In this document: positions 1 to 8,610 of the stretch, piece after piece | Layout of the letters: each line of letters begins with the position of its first letter | Position numbering within the stretch: position 1 is the stretch's first letter | DNA from: Ekhidna sp. | GTDB lineage: Bacteria > Bacteroidota > Bacteroidia > Cytophagales > Cyclobacteriaceae | NCBI GenBank assembly: GCA_013214445.1 | Contig: JABSPG010000010.1 | Coordinates: 1 to 22,436, forward strand | DNA length: 22,436 nucleotides | Direction of reading: 5' to 3' | Translations under genes and position numbers: made by a program | Notes under the pieces: model-generated | What the model was told of the DNA's origin: nothing | The model's database searches: none | Seen by the model: only the letters and a program-made list of their open reading frames with translations

Positions 1-1
1 C

Positions 2-604
2 CTGATTTTAGAAGACCCTTTTCAGCAAATAAGACCTGCAGTTTATGTGATAGATGTAGATGAAACGCAATGGATACAAATACGACTTGCTGAAAATACT
101 TCCCTGTCTCAGGCAATCGCAAAAATCGAGGATGTCTTCGCAGGAATTCTCCCCAACGTACCCTTTGGGTTTGAGCTGACTTCCCAAAAGTATCTCACCA
201 AGTTTTCTTCACTGTCTCAAGTCAGAAATCTATCCAGCACATTTGCCTTACTGGCAATCATCATAAGTTGTCTAGGGCTGTTGGGTCTGGCATCATACGT
301 CGTAGAGTCAAGAACCAAAGAAATTGGGATACGGAAAGTCCTAGGTGCAAAAGTCAGCGAATTGGTCCTAGCTCTTTCATCGCAATTTGGCTTGATGGTG
401 CTCATCGCTTGTGTCATTGCCATCCCAGCGAGTTACCTATTTATCAATCAATGGCTGGAAAGCTTCGCCTATCGAATCGATTTGCAATGGTGGTATTTTG
501 GGACTGCTGCATTAATTGCTATGGTCATCGCAGGCATTACCGTAAGTAGCAAAACCATACGAGCAGCATCCATGAACCCCGCCGAATCATTGAAAGATGA
601 GTAG
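2..604 (+). CDS. FtsX/MacB-type ABC transporter permease, C-terminal part (cut by window start)
   Basis: This reading frame is open from base 2, so the gene starts before the window; the GTG at 47 is internal. About 200 residues are visible. They cover the end of the second extracytoplasmic MacB-type domain (LILEDPFQQIRPAVYV onward) and then the last FtsX unit: a membrane segment (LLAIIISCLGLLGLASYVV), the cytoplasmic TKEIGIRKVLGAKVSELV motif, and two more membrane segments. The end, WLESFAYRIDLQWW followed by NPAESLKDE, is shared with the paralogues downstream. FtsX-family permeases normally pair with a separate ATPase and act on lipoproteins, peptides or cell-wall hydrolases; the substrate here is unknown. 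The stop codon overlaps the next gene's start by 8 nt (597-604), which suggests translational coupling. Whether it had the prefix domain cannot be seen. Confidence 0.93.
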   Translation: MILEDPFQQIRPAVYVIDVDETQWIQIRLAENTSLSQAIAKIEDVFAGILPNVPFGFELTSQKYLTKFSSLSQVRNLSSTFALLAIIISCLGLLGLASYVVESRTKEIGIRKVLGAKVSELVLALSSQFGLMVLIACVIAIPASYLFINQWLESFAYRIDLQWWYFGTAALIAMVIAGITVSSKTIRAASMNPAESLKDE

Positions 605-3233
605 TCAACCACCTAAACTCTTTCACAGATTTTTCCGATGGTACTGCCATCCACGATTGGTGAAACCGATCGAAGGTGACCTAATGGAACTATACGATGA
701 GCGATTGGAGCAACTAGGCAAAAAGAAAGCGGACAAATTATTTATAAAGGACACCCTTCTACTGTTTAGAAAGGACATTATTAGACCAGCAGAAGGATCA
801 ACAAAACTCAACTATTACGGCATGTTTAAGAATTATTTAAAGACTTCCATCAGAAACCTTATAAATCAAAAAGGATATACAGCAATTAACATTTTTAGTT
901 TGACGATAAGTATGGCACTTAGCATGCTTATCATCCTCTTCATCATCGATCAAGATCAGCAAGACGAGTACAATCCCAACGCGTCAAATATTTATCGAAC
1001 TAGTACGCTTTTTCAGGAAGAAGATAGCGAGCGGCTGCTCGGTACCTCTCCTTACGAGCTGCAGGAGCTTATTGAACTCAACAATGAATATGTGGAAGAA
1101 TCCGCTCAGATCATAAAAACTAGTGGTACACTTAGACTTGGTGAAGATGACATAAGCTTTGCAGGACTCTACGCGTCGAATAATATTTTGAGTTTCTTCC
1201 ACCTGGATCTTGTTGAAGGCAACCAACAAACTGCATTAGAGAACGGGGTAATTGTCTCCAAAACACTAGCTGATAAGCTTCTGGGAGAGATATCGCCAAT
1301 TGGAACGCTCATCACTGTTGACAATCTAGGTGATTTCATCATCGCTGGCGTAGTTGATGAAAGTAACTACCAAACTCACCTTTCATTCGATTTAATCCTA
1401 CCCATACAGTCTTTCGTTCAGAAACCGCAAAATAAGGTTTTACTCTCCGATTGGGAAGAGGGGTCTAAAGTGTTCTACAACTACTTTCGACTGCAACCAA
1501 ACACCAGCGCGTACCTTCAGTCCTCTCTGGCGACTCTAGAAGGGAGATTTCCTGAAGAAAAAAGAAACCAGTTTACATTCAAACTCCAACGGCTAGATGA
1601 AATAAATCTGGGTTCGGTCATCCCGAATGAAATTGGAACAACTACTCCCGCATTTGTCGGATACTTCTTCGCAGTGCTCAGTCTGGTGTTAATTCTTTCG
1701 GCCAGCTTCAACTATATGAATATGGCCATTGCTAGAGGGCTGAAACGCGGAAGAGAAGTTGGAATCAGAAAAGTGCTAGGAGCAGACAGAAAAAAGGTCA
1801 TTGCCCAATTCTTAGTCGAGGCGCAGTTGGTCATTTTCATCTCGTTGGTAGCGGCTTTCGTGCTTCTACAACTGCTGGTGCCCATTTTCAATAACCTGAA
1901 AATTCTTCGAGACATTGATGGAGCCATTACCATGAATTTCAATGGCAACTTATCAGTATACATATCATTCATTGCTTTTGCGCTGATTGTTGGTTTCGTT
2001 TCAGGAATCTATCCTGCACTCTACCTGTCTTCATTCAAGTCGATATCAGTACTGAAAGGAAGCTCAGGTTCCAAAAAATCTCCACTTTCCCTCTTTCGAA
2101 AAGTATTGGTTTTCTTCCAATACGCTTTCTCCATCATATTCATCATTACCGCCATTGTGCTGTACCAGCAAGCCAAAATTTTTGATAAAACAGATTATGG
2201 ATTTCAACATGCAAACATCATCAATGTGCCCATGAGGCGGTCTGTTCCATATGAAGTGTTTAGAACAGAGCTGCTTAAAAATCCGCAGATAGCAGGGGTG
2301 TCCGCTGTTTCCCAGCTTCCCGTCATTTCCGCCTTCGAGGAAGTAGAGTTAACCAGTCGATCAGATCAGGAATCAATTACCAAGTCTTCCGTATTTAGTA
2401 TTGACCCTTACACCATCGACAACCTTGGGTTAGAGCTGCTCACCGGACGAAATTTCTCCAGCACAGATCTCAATGAAACCGATAATGTGCTTATCAATGA
2501 GAAAGCCATGCAAAGTCTTGGCTTTGCAAATCCAGAAGATGCCATCGCAAAAGTGATAGACCTAAAATCTGTAGACAAAGAAACAAGGCAGGATATCACA
2601 CAAAAGAAGAAAATCATTGGAGTCGTCAAGGACTTCAACTACCGATTCGTTTTTATGGAAAGCGGGCCGCTAATGATGACTTACGAACCTAGTACTCTAA
2701 ATACGATCAACATCAAGCTTGCAGGAGTTTCGCCTAAAGCAGGTGTGAAGATCATCGAGTCTGTCTGGGAAGATTTTGACAGCATTCATCCATTGAACTA
2801 TGAGATCTATAAATACCACATGGATGACATCAATTCAGAATTCGGCGAGCTGGTAAATATTATAGGCCTTGTCTCAATGATCGCGATACTCATTGCCAGT
2901 CTTGGCCAGTTCAGCATGGTTGTTCATCATGTACAATTAAAGACGAAAGAAATTGGCATTCGCAAAGCGCTGGGTTCAGAGCTCAGTGGACTGATGCTTG
3001 GATTATCAAGAGGATTCCTATGGGTCATTGCATTGGCCATTATAGTCGCCACACCATTGGCAGTGCTATTAAATATCGCCTGGACAAATAAGCTATACAA
3101 TGCACCTGATATTTCATTCTTCAATGTCGGCATTGGGGTGGGGGTTGTTTTGATCATGTCACTTGGCACCATTTACCTACTTGTGTCAAGGGCAGTTCAG
3201 GCAAACCCTGTGGATTCATTAAAGTATGAATAA
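597..3233 (+). CDS. FtsX/MacB-type ABC transporter permease with N-terminal prefix domain
   Basis: The product has 878 residues. Residues 1-75 are a soluble, charged, probably helical prefix (QPPKLFHRFFRWYCHPRLVKPIEG, then DTLLLFRKDIIRP), matching what is annotated in Bacteroidota as a permease prefix domain. TM1 lies near 96-117, a large extracytoplasmic domain follows to about 350, then three TM segments (about 355-378, 408-430, 455-477) with the FtsX motif KRGREVGIRKVLGA at 383-396. A second unit repeats this: TM near 503-523, an extracytoplasmic domain to about 750, the motif KTKEIGIRKALGS near 782-794 and the last two TMs. No ATPase motif is present. The ATG at 597 overlaps the previous stop by 8 nt and fits the homologous starts. 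Unlike its paralogues, the C-terminus lacks the WLxxFAYRI motif and reads WTNKLYNAPDISFF instead. The substrate is unknown. Confidence 0.93.
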   Translation: MSSQPPKLFHRFFRWYCHPRLVKPIEGDLMELYDERLEQLGKKKADKLFIKDTLLLFRKDIIRPAEGSTKLNYYGMFKNYLKTSIRNLINQKGYTAINIFSLTISMALSMLIILFIIDQDQQDEYNPNASNIYRTSTLFQEEDSERLLGTSPYELQELIELNNEYVEESAQIIKTSGTLRLGEDDISFAGLYASNNILSFFHLDLVEGNQQTALENGVIVSKTLADKLLGEISPIGTLITVDNLGDFIIAGVVDESNYQTHLSFDLILPIQSFVQKPQNKVLLSDWEEGSKVFYNYFRLQPNTSAYLQSSLATLEGRFPEEKRNQFTFKLQRLDEINLGSVIPNEIGTTTPAFVGYFFAVLSLVLILSASFNYMNMAIARGLKRGREVGIRKVLGADRKKVIAQFLVEAQLVIFISLVAAFVLLQLLVPIFNNLKILRDIDGAITMNFNGNLSVYISFIAFALIVGFVSGIYPALYLSSFKSISVLKGSSGSKKSPLSLFRKVLVFFQYAFSIIFIITAIVLYQQAKIFDKTDYGFQHANIINVPMRRSVPYEVFRTELLKNPQIAGVSAVSQLPVISAFEEVELTSRSDQESITKSSVFSIDPYTIDNLGLELLTGRNFSSTDLNETDNVLINEKAMQSLGFANPEDAIAKVIDLKSVDKETRQDITQKKKIIGVVKDFNYRFVFMESGPLMMTYEPSTLNTINIKLAGVSPKAGVKIIESVWEDFDSIHPLNYEIYKYHMDDINSEFGELVNIIGLVSMIAILIASLGQFSMVVHHVQLKTKEIGIRKALGSELSGLMLGLSRGFLWVIALAIIVATPLAVLLNIAWTNKLYNAPDISFFNVGIGVGVVLIMSLGTIYLLVSRAVQANPVDSLKYE

Positions 3234-5877
3234 CCAGCCGCCAAAACTCTTCCACAAATTCTTCCGGTGGTATTGCCATCCTCGGTTGGTGAAACCAATA
3301 GAAGGCGACCTACTAGAACTGTACGAAGAGCGAGTGGAACAGCTAGGAAAACGGAAAGCCGATAGACTATTTATAAAGGACACCCTGCTGCTGTTTAGAA
3401 AGGGCATCATCAGACCAGCAGAAGGGTCAACAAAACTCAATCATTACGGCATGATAAAACACAATTTAAAATTCAGTTGGAGGAATCTGACAAAGCAAAA
3501 AGGACTATTTGCGATTAACATTTTTGGACTGGCCGCCGGCATTGCTACCTGTCTCATGATTACACTTTTTATCATGGACGAACTCAGCTACGATAGGCAC
3601 AATGCACATGCTGATAGAATCGCAAGAGTCATCTTAAAGGGGGAGGTTCAGGGCGAGGCAATTAACGAGGCAATCTCACCTGCAGCAGTTGCTCCGGCGT
3701 TCAAAGCCGAGTTTCCTGAGGTGCAGGAAGCCACGCGTCTAAAAGAGACAGAAGTACCCTTGGTCAATTATGGAGGCAAGCGCTTTCGTGAAAGCAGATT
3801 TGCCTATGTTGATTCCGATTTCTTTTCTGTATTTACACTACCATTTATCAAAGGCGATCCTACTACTGCACTGACAGAGCCAAATACCCTTTTGATCACA
3901 AAAAGTGAGGCCGCAAAGTACTTTGGTGAGGAAGACCCCATGGGAAAAATCTTAGTCTTTGAAGATTGGAACAAGAAGTTTGAAGTGACAGGAGTCATTG
4001 ATGATATTCCCGGTAATTCGCACTTCCATTTTGACCTCCTAGGTTCTATGACAAGCTATGAAAGCATCAATAATAACGATTGGCTTGCCAGTGACTTTCA
4101 TAGCTATGTACTGATCAAAGAAGGCTCAACATTCTCTGCTTTGCAGCAAAAGATTCCAGCACTTGTCAATAAATACATGGGCGCACAGCTTAAAGATGCA
4201 TTTGGCATCTCAATGGCTCAATTTGAAGAAAGTGGAAATATGATAGGTCTATACTTGCAGCCCCTGCTGGACATTCACCTCTATTCAAACCTGGCACCAC
4301 AATCAGAGCTGGAGGCTGGTGGTAGCATCGATACCTTATACATTTTTGGCATCATCGCTTGCTTCGCACTACTTGTTTCCTGCATCAATTTCATCAACCT
4401 TTCTACCGCCGCTGCATCGCGCAGAATGAAAGAAGTAGGGTTGAAAAAGGTGCTAGGTTCCGGAAAGAGCCAGCTAGTCGCTCAGTTTTTGTCTGAAGCA
4501 TTTTTGACGACTATGACAGCCATGATTCTTGCGGCATTAATGATCGCTTCAGGGCTACAGCTATTCAATGACATTTCTGGAAAAACATTTCAGATTACCG
4601 GTTTGCTGGCTCCAAATATCTTACTTCTTTTTCTGCTTTTTGGTCTAGTGATTAGTATTCTGTCGGGTATCTATCCTGCCTTTATTTTGTCTTCCTTCAA
4701 ACCGCTATCAGCACTAGAAAACAAGGCAAGCACCAATGGGTCCGCAGCACTAAGAAATGGTTTAGTCATCTTTCAATTTGCAATATCCACCCTACTGATT
4801 ATTGGAACACTGGTTGTAGATGGGCAGATGGAATACATTCATGAAAAAGACATAGGGTATGAGAAGGAAGGACTGATCATCGTAAATGAAACGGGGGTTT
4901 TGGCGAAGGATGATCAAAAAATCCTGAAAGAAGCACTGCTGGCTCACTCACTTGTAGACAATGTTTCCATATCGAATCACATCCCTGCAGGGCCTACCAA
5001 CTCCAGCATGGACAATGTCTTTCTTGGTGAGGGCTCTGCAGATTTTAGAAGATCTCCGGTGTACCATGTAGATGAAAGGTATATCCCCACCATGGGTATT
5101 GAAATTATTGCTGGAAGGAATTTCTCGTCAGATTTTGGCGAAGAATCAAATCATGTGATTGTCAATCAAACCTTTGCAACAACCTATGGACTAGGTGTAA
5201 ATCCGATCGGAAAAACGATAGAAACGACACGGGATCAGACAGGAGAAAAGAAGAAATCGATTGTCATTGGGTTAGCCAAAGACTTTCATTTTCAATCGCT
5301 TCATAGAACCATAGAGCCTCTGATAATACGCAAACAAGAAAGTACAGGCATGATCGTGCGGGCGAAAATGTCAAACGTTCCCAAACTGCTTTTGGAAATA
5401 GATGAGATGTGGAACAAGTTCAATACAAATGAGCCATTTAGTTACGCGCTGCTAGACGACCTGTATACACTGACCTACACGGACGAGCAAAATGTAGGAA
5501 AGTTATTCAAGATCTTCGCTATACTCACCATTTTCATTGCTACGCTAGGATTGTTTGGCTTAGTCACGTTTATCATTGATCGGCGCGCCAAGGAGATAGG
5601 TGTCAGAAAGGTGCTTGGGTCTACAGTCAGAGAAGTTGTTTCACTCCTTTCATTGAATTTTCTGAAACTGATAGGGATTGCTTTGCTGCTAGCCTTTCCC
5701 GCCGGCTATATGCTGATGAACATTTGGTTGGAAGATTTTGCCTATCGAATAGAAATCAACTGGATAGTATTTGCCACTGCCGGAGCAATCACCCTTCTGA
5801 TATCTTGGCTTACCGTAGCAACCAAATCGTGGAAAGCAGCTCGTGTAAATCCGGTACAAGTTCTCAAAGATGAATAA
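3226..5877 (+). CDS. FtsX/MacB-type ABC transporter permease with N-terminal prefix domain
   Basis: The product has 883 residues and the same architecture as the preceding gene. The prefix domain (1-76) differs at only about 10 of 76 residues from the preceding copy by manual count. TM1 is near 94-116, followed by MacB-type extracytoplasmic domain 1 containing ELSYDRHNAHADRIARV. TM2 is near 369-391, with the motif RRMKEVGLKKVLGS near 398. The second unit starts with a TM near 510-530 and ends with RRAKEIGVRKVLGS near 785 and two TMs. The family end WLEDFAYRIEINW and NPVQVLKDE is present. The core is clearly diverged from the upstream copy while the prefix is not. Both ends overlap neighbours by 8 nt, so it sits inside the coupled operon. 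No nucleotide-binding domain is present; an ATPase partner must be supplied in trans. The substrate cannot be deduced. Confidence 0.93.
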   Translation: MNNQPPKLFHKFFRWYCHPRLVKPIEGDLLELYEERVEQLGKRKADRLFIKDTLLLFRKGIIRPAEGSTKLNHYGMIKHNLKFSWRNLTKQKGLFAINIFGLAAGIATCLMITLFIMDELSYDRHNAHADRIARVILKGEVQGEAINEAISPAAVAPAFKAEFPEVQEATRLKETEVPLVNYGGKRFRESRFAYVDSDFFSVFTLPFIKGDPTTALTEPNTLLITKSEAAKYFGEEDPMGKILVFEDWNKKFEVTGVIDDIPGNSHFHFDLLGSMTSYESINNNDWLASDFHSYVLIKEGSTFSALQQKIPALVNKYMGAQLKDAFGISMAQFEESGNMIGLYLQPLLDIHLYSNLAPQSELEAGGSIDTLYIFGIIACFALLVSCINFINLSTAAASRRMKEVGLKKVLGSGKSQLVAQFLSEAFLTTMTAMILAALMIASGLQLFNDISGKTFQITGLLAPNILLLFLLFGLVISILSGIYPAFILSSFKPLSALENKASTNGSAALRNGLVIFQFAISTLLIIGTLVVDGQMEYIHEKDIGYEKEGLIIVNETGVLAKDDQKILKEALLAHSLVDNVSISNHIPAGPTNSSMDNVFLGEGSADFRRSPVYHVDERYIPTMGIEIIAGRNFSSDFGEESNHVIVNQTFATTYGLGVNPIGKTIETTRDQTGEKKKSIVIGLAKDFHFQSLHRTIEPLIIRKQESTGMIVRAKMSNVPKLLLEIDEMWNKFNTNEPFSYALLDDLYTLTYTDEQNVGKLFKIFAILTIFIATLGLFGLVTFIIDRRAKEIGVRKVLGSTVREVVSLLSLNFLKLIGIALLLAFPAGYMLMNIWLEDFAYRIEINWIVFATAGAITLLISWLTVATKSWKAARVNPVQVLKDE

Positions 5878-8455
5878 TCAGCCACCTAAATATTTCCACA
5901 GATTTCTTCGTTGGTTTTGCCACCCTGATCTCATCAAGCCGATTGAAGGAGACTTGCTAGAGCTGTATGATGAGCGTGTGGAAGAATTTGGGAAAGTGAA
6001 AGCAAATCAAATGTTTCGAAAAGATGTGCTCCTGCTTTTTCGAAAAGACATCATCAAACCAGCAGGCGGCACTTACAGACTAAATACGTACGGCATGTTT
6101 AAAAACTATTTCAAAGTCACATTCAGAAACCTTTTCAGGCAAAAACTGTATGCCTCGATCAACATCGGTGGGCTATGCCTCGGTATCGTAGCTTTCCTTT
6201 TGATCTTTGTTTACGTCCAGTATGAAAGGTCATTTGACTCCTTCTACCCCAATGCTGATAGCATTTACAACGTCTATCAACAGCAACCAGGTAATCAATC
6301 ACGTGGAACTGATTTTTATGGAGTGACTCCTGCGGGTCTTGCCCGAGCGATGGAACAGGAGTATCCGGAAGTCAAACATGCCACCACGATGCATGCCTTT
6401 TCTACACTGATCAAATCCGAAGAGCACCACCACTTGGAGCCTGTCGTAATTGGAGATGAGCAGTTCTTTCGTGTTTTCGAGCATCAGTTTATAGCAGGAG
6501 ACCCAAAAACCGCCCTGGAGACCAAAGAGGGAGTAGTACTGACGGAATCCTTTGCGAAGAAACTGTTCAAAGAAGAAGACCCTATTGGAAAGGAAATTGG
6601 ATTTTGGGCTGGGTCAGCGTATGTGACGGGCATTATAAAAGACCCACCGAAAAATGCTTCGATTAGGTTTTCAGTTGCCCTCAGCATTCAAGCAAGCACC
6701 TACTATCAAAGCGAGTTGCAGTTAGAAAAATGGCAAGGAAACTCATATCATACGTTCTTTACTTTGAACGAAAAGGCAAATCCTAAAGCCCTTGAGGAGA
6801 AACTACAAGACCTAATAGCTTCTCGTTGGGTACATGAGGATATGAAGAACAGGTTTTTTGTCCAATCACTCTCTGGGCTTCACTTGCGAGCAGGAGTAAA
6901 TGAGGATATCGGGCTAAAAGGGAACCGGAAGCAGCTAAGCCTCTTTAGCATCATTGCGATACTGATCCTCGTGCTGGCATCCATCAACTATATGAATCTG
7001 GCCATAGCAAGATCCATTGGCAGAGCGAAAGAAGTAGGTCTTCGAAAAGCCATTGGAGCCAGGAAAAGTCAACTCATTCTTCAGTTTTTGACTGAGTCTG
7101 TATTTCTGTCAGTTCTGGCGTTACTCCTAGCTATTGGAATCACCTACCTCGCTCTTCCCATTTTTGGTAGGTTGGTCGAACGCCAAATGGATATAAACCT
7201 TCTTTATGAATTGAATCTGATCCCGATACTCTTCGCTATGACGGTAGCACTTGGACTTATTTCTGGAAGCTATCCTGCACTTTTTATGTCTTCCTTGCGC
7301 CCGGTTCACGTACTCAAGGGTAAGTTAGGAAAACAGAAGTCTGGCGGTAAGCTCCAAAAGGTCCTGATCGTTTGTCAGTATTCGATCTCCATCATTATGC
7401 TGATAAGCACCCTTCTTGCCTATCAGCAAATGAAATATATTCAGAATAAAGATTTGGGAATAGTGAAGGAACAGATTGTGGCAGTATCGGTCAGAGGAAG
7501 TGCAATGAATGAAAACATAGACCTGATCAAACAGGAATATCTTAGCTTGCCTAATGTGACGGCTGTAACCTCTGTCAGTAGTTTTCCAACTGATATTCGA
7601 TCCAGCACATCACTGAATCAAGACAACACAGGAGGAAATATCTATCGATTCTACACCGATAATAATTTCCTCAATGTCTATGGTGTGAAGTTGGTAGCTG
7701 GAAGATTTCTTGATGCTAGCATGCCTACAGCAGAAGAAAGAGATTTTGTTATCAATGAAACCGCCGCAAAGGAGCTAGGCTGGACGGCAGAGACAGCCAT
7801 AGGAAAGGAATACATCAACGGAGATGGGGATCGAAAGAGAATTATTGGTGTGATCGCAGACTTTCACATGCACAGCATGCACCTGCCCATTGCGCCGCTG
7901 ATCATCGGAAAAAGGGACCAACCTTCATACCTGGCAGTAAAATTGGGCAGTGGCAGCATTGCACAGACACTTGTAAGCATGGAGGAGGCTACTGAATCGT
8001 ACTCAGACTATCCCTTTGACTACCAGTTTATGGATGAGCACTTCGATCAACTCTACAAAGAGGATTTACGTCAGGGAGAATTGCTTGCATACTTTACCAT
8101 CTTGGCCATGCTGATTGCCGGTCTCGGATTATTTGGGATTGCAGCTTTCGAAGCAGTACAAAATCAAAAGGAAGTAGGAATTCGTAAGGTGCTTGGAGCA
8201 ACAGTCAGTGGCATTGTCTGGCTCTTTGGTAAGAAGTTTTTGAAGCTTGTTTCCATCGGATTTTTCATTGGTGCTCCAATCTCCTGGTTCTTTGTTGATG
8301 GGTGGCTAGCAGACTTTGCCTACCGAATCACCCCTAGTTGGTGGACATTTGCCGCCGGTGGACTATTTGCTGTGATAGTAGCCTTTATCACCATCAGTTC
8401 TCAGGCAATGAAAACAGCCTTAGTCAACCCCGTGGAATCGTTGAAAAATGAGTGA
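5870..8455 (+). CDS. FtsX/MacB-type ABC transporter permease with N-terminal prefix domain
   Basis: The product has 861 residues and is the last gene of the tandem array. The prefix (1-75) begins MNNQPPKYFHRFLRWFCHP and ends LLLFRKDIIKPAGG; it is more diverged than those of the two genes before it. TM1 is near 94-116 and extracytoplasmic domain 1 contains YERSFDSFYPNADSIYNV. TM2 is near 357-378 with GRAKEVGLRKAIGA near 384. The second unit begins with a TM near 498-520, and NQKEVGIRKVLGAT near 764 precedes two TMs. The ending WLADFAYRITPSWW and NPVESLKNE is typical of the set. The start overlaps the previous stop by 8 nt. The end, ATGAGTGA at 8448-8455, resembles the overlap junctions between the other copies although no intact gene follows. 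No ATPase domain is present and the substrate is unknown. Confidence 0.93.
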   Translation: MNNQPPKYFHRFLRWFCHPDLIKPIEGDLLELYDERVEEFGKVKANQMFRKDVLLLFRKDIIKPAGGTYRLNTYGMFKNYFKVTFRNLFRQKLYASINIGGLCLGIVAFLLIFVYVQYERSFDSFYPNADSIYNVYQQQPGNQSRGTDFYGVTPAGLARAMEQEYPEVKHATTMHAFSTLIKSEEHHHLEPVVIGDEQFFRVFEHQFIAGDPKTALETKEGVVLTESFAKKLFKEEDPIGKEIGFWAGSAYVTGIIKDPPKNASIRFSVALSIQASTYYQSELQLEKWQGNSYHTFFTLNEKANPKALEEKLQDLIASRWVHEDMKNRFFVQSLSGLHLRAGVNEDIGLKGNRKQLSLFSIIAILILVLASINYMNLAIARSIGRAKEVGLRKAIGARKSQLILQFLTESVFLSVLALLLAIGITYLALPIFGRLVERQMDINLLYELNLIPILFAMTVALGLISGSYPALFMSSLRPVHVLKGKLGKQKSGGKLQKVLIVCQYSISIIMLISTLLAYQQMKYIQNKDLGIVKEQIVAVSVRGSAMNENIDLIKQEYLSLPNVTAVTSVSSFPTDIRSSTSLNQDNTGGNIYRFYTDNNFLNVYGVKLVAGRFLDASMPTAEERDFVINETAAKELGWTAETAIGKEYINGDGDRKRIIGVIADFHMHSMHLPIAPLIIGKRDQPSYLAVKLGSGSIAQTLVSMEEATESYSDYPFDYQFMDEHFDQLYKEDLRQGELLAYFTILAMLIAGLGLFGIAAFEAVQNQKEVGIRKVLGATVSGIVWLFGKKFLKLVSIGFFIGAPISWFFVDGWLADFAYRITPSWWTFAAGGLFAVIVAFITISSQAMKTALVNPVESLKNE

Positions 8456-8595
8456 GGAGATCGGACCATTATCTGGATTTTGAAGATTAAGATCTATTAA
8501 TTCCGTATCCAAAGGACATTATTAAATCGCCAAAATTTGATGTCTAGGAAGATTTAAGAGCCGATGAATAATCAGTCTTCAGCATTTTTTTTAGA
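8448..8595 (+). other. Possible relics of further prefix-permease 5' ends
   Basis: After the last array gene, this short stretch contains pieces that resemble the beginning of the tandem genes. ATGAGTGA (8448-8455) mimics the 8-nt overlap junction. AAAGGACATTATTA (8511-8524) is identical to 770-783 in the first complete copy and reads KDIIKSP, like the KDIIRP or KDIIKP end of the prefix. GATGAATAATCAG (8563-8575) is identical to 5869-5881 and reads MNNQ, like the prefix start. Stops interrupt every reading, so nothing here is functional. The matches are short and could be chance. Confidence 0.35.
8548..8592 (+). terminator. Weak candidate terminator after the permease array
   Basis: A run of eight T (8585-8592) follows GAAGA (8548-8552) and TCTTC (8576-8580), which could pair as a 5-bp stem with a long loop. 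The stem is poor. It lies between two convergent genes, where a terminator would be expected, but the evidence is thin. Confidence 0.2.
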
Positions 8596-8610
8596 TACTA
8601 TAACTGGATT

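Noticed and set aside
1..8455. Repeated similarity in the array read as a transposon or integrated element
   Set aside because: No transposase, integrase, terminal repeats or target duplications are visible; coding overlaps and gradual divergence fit tandem gene duplication.
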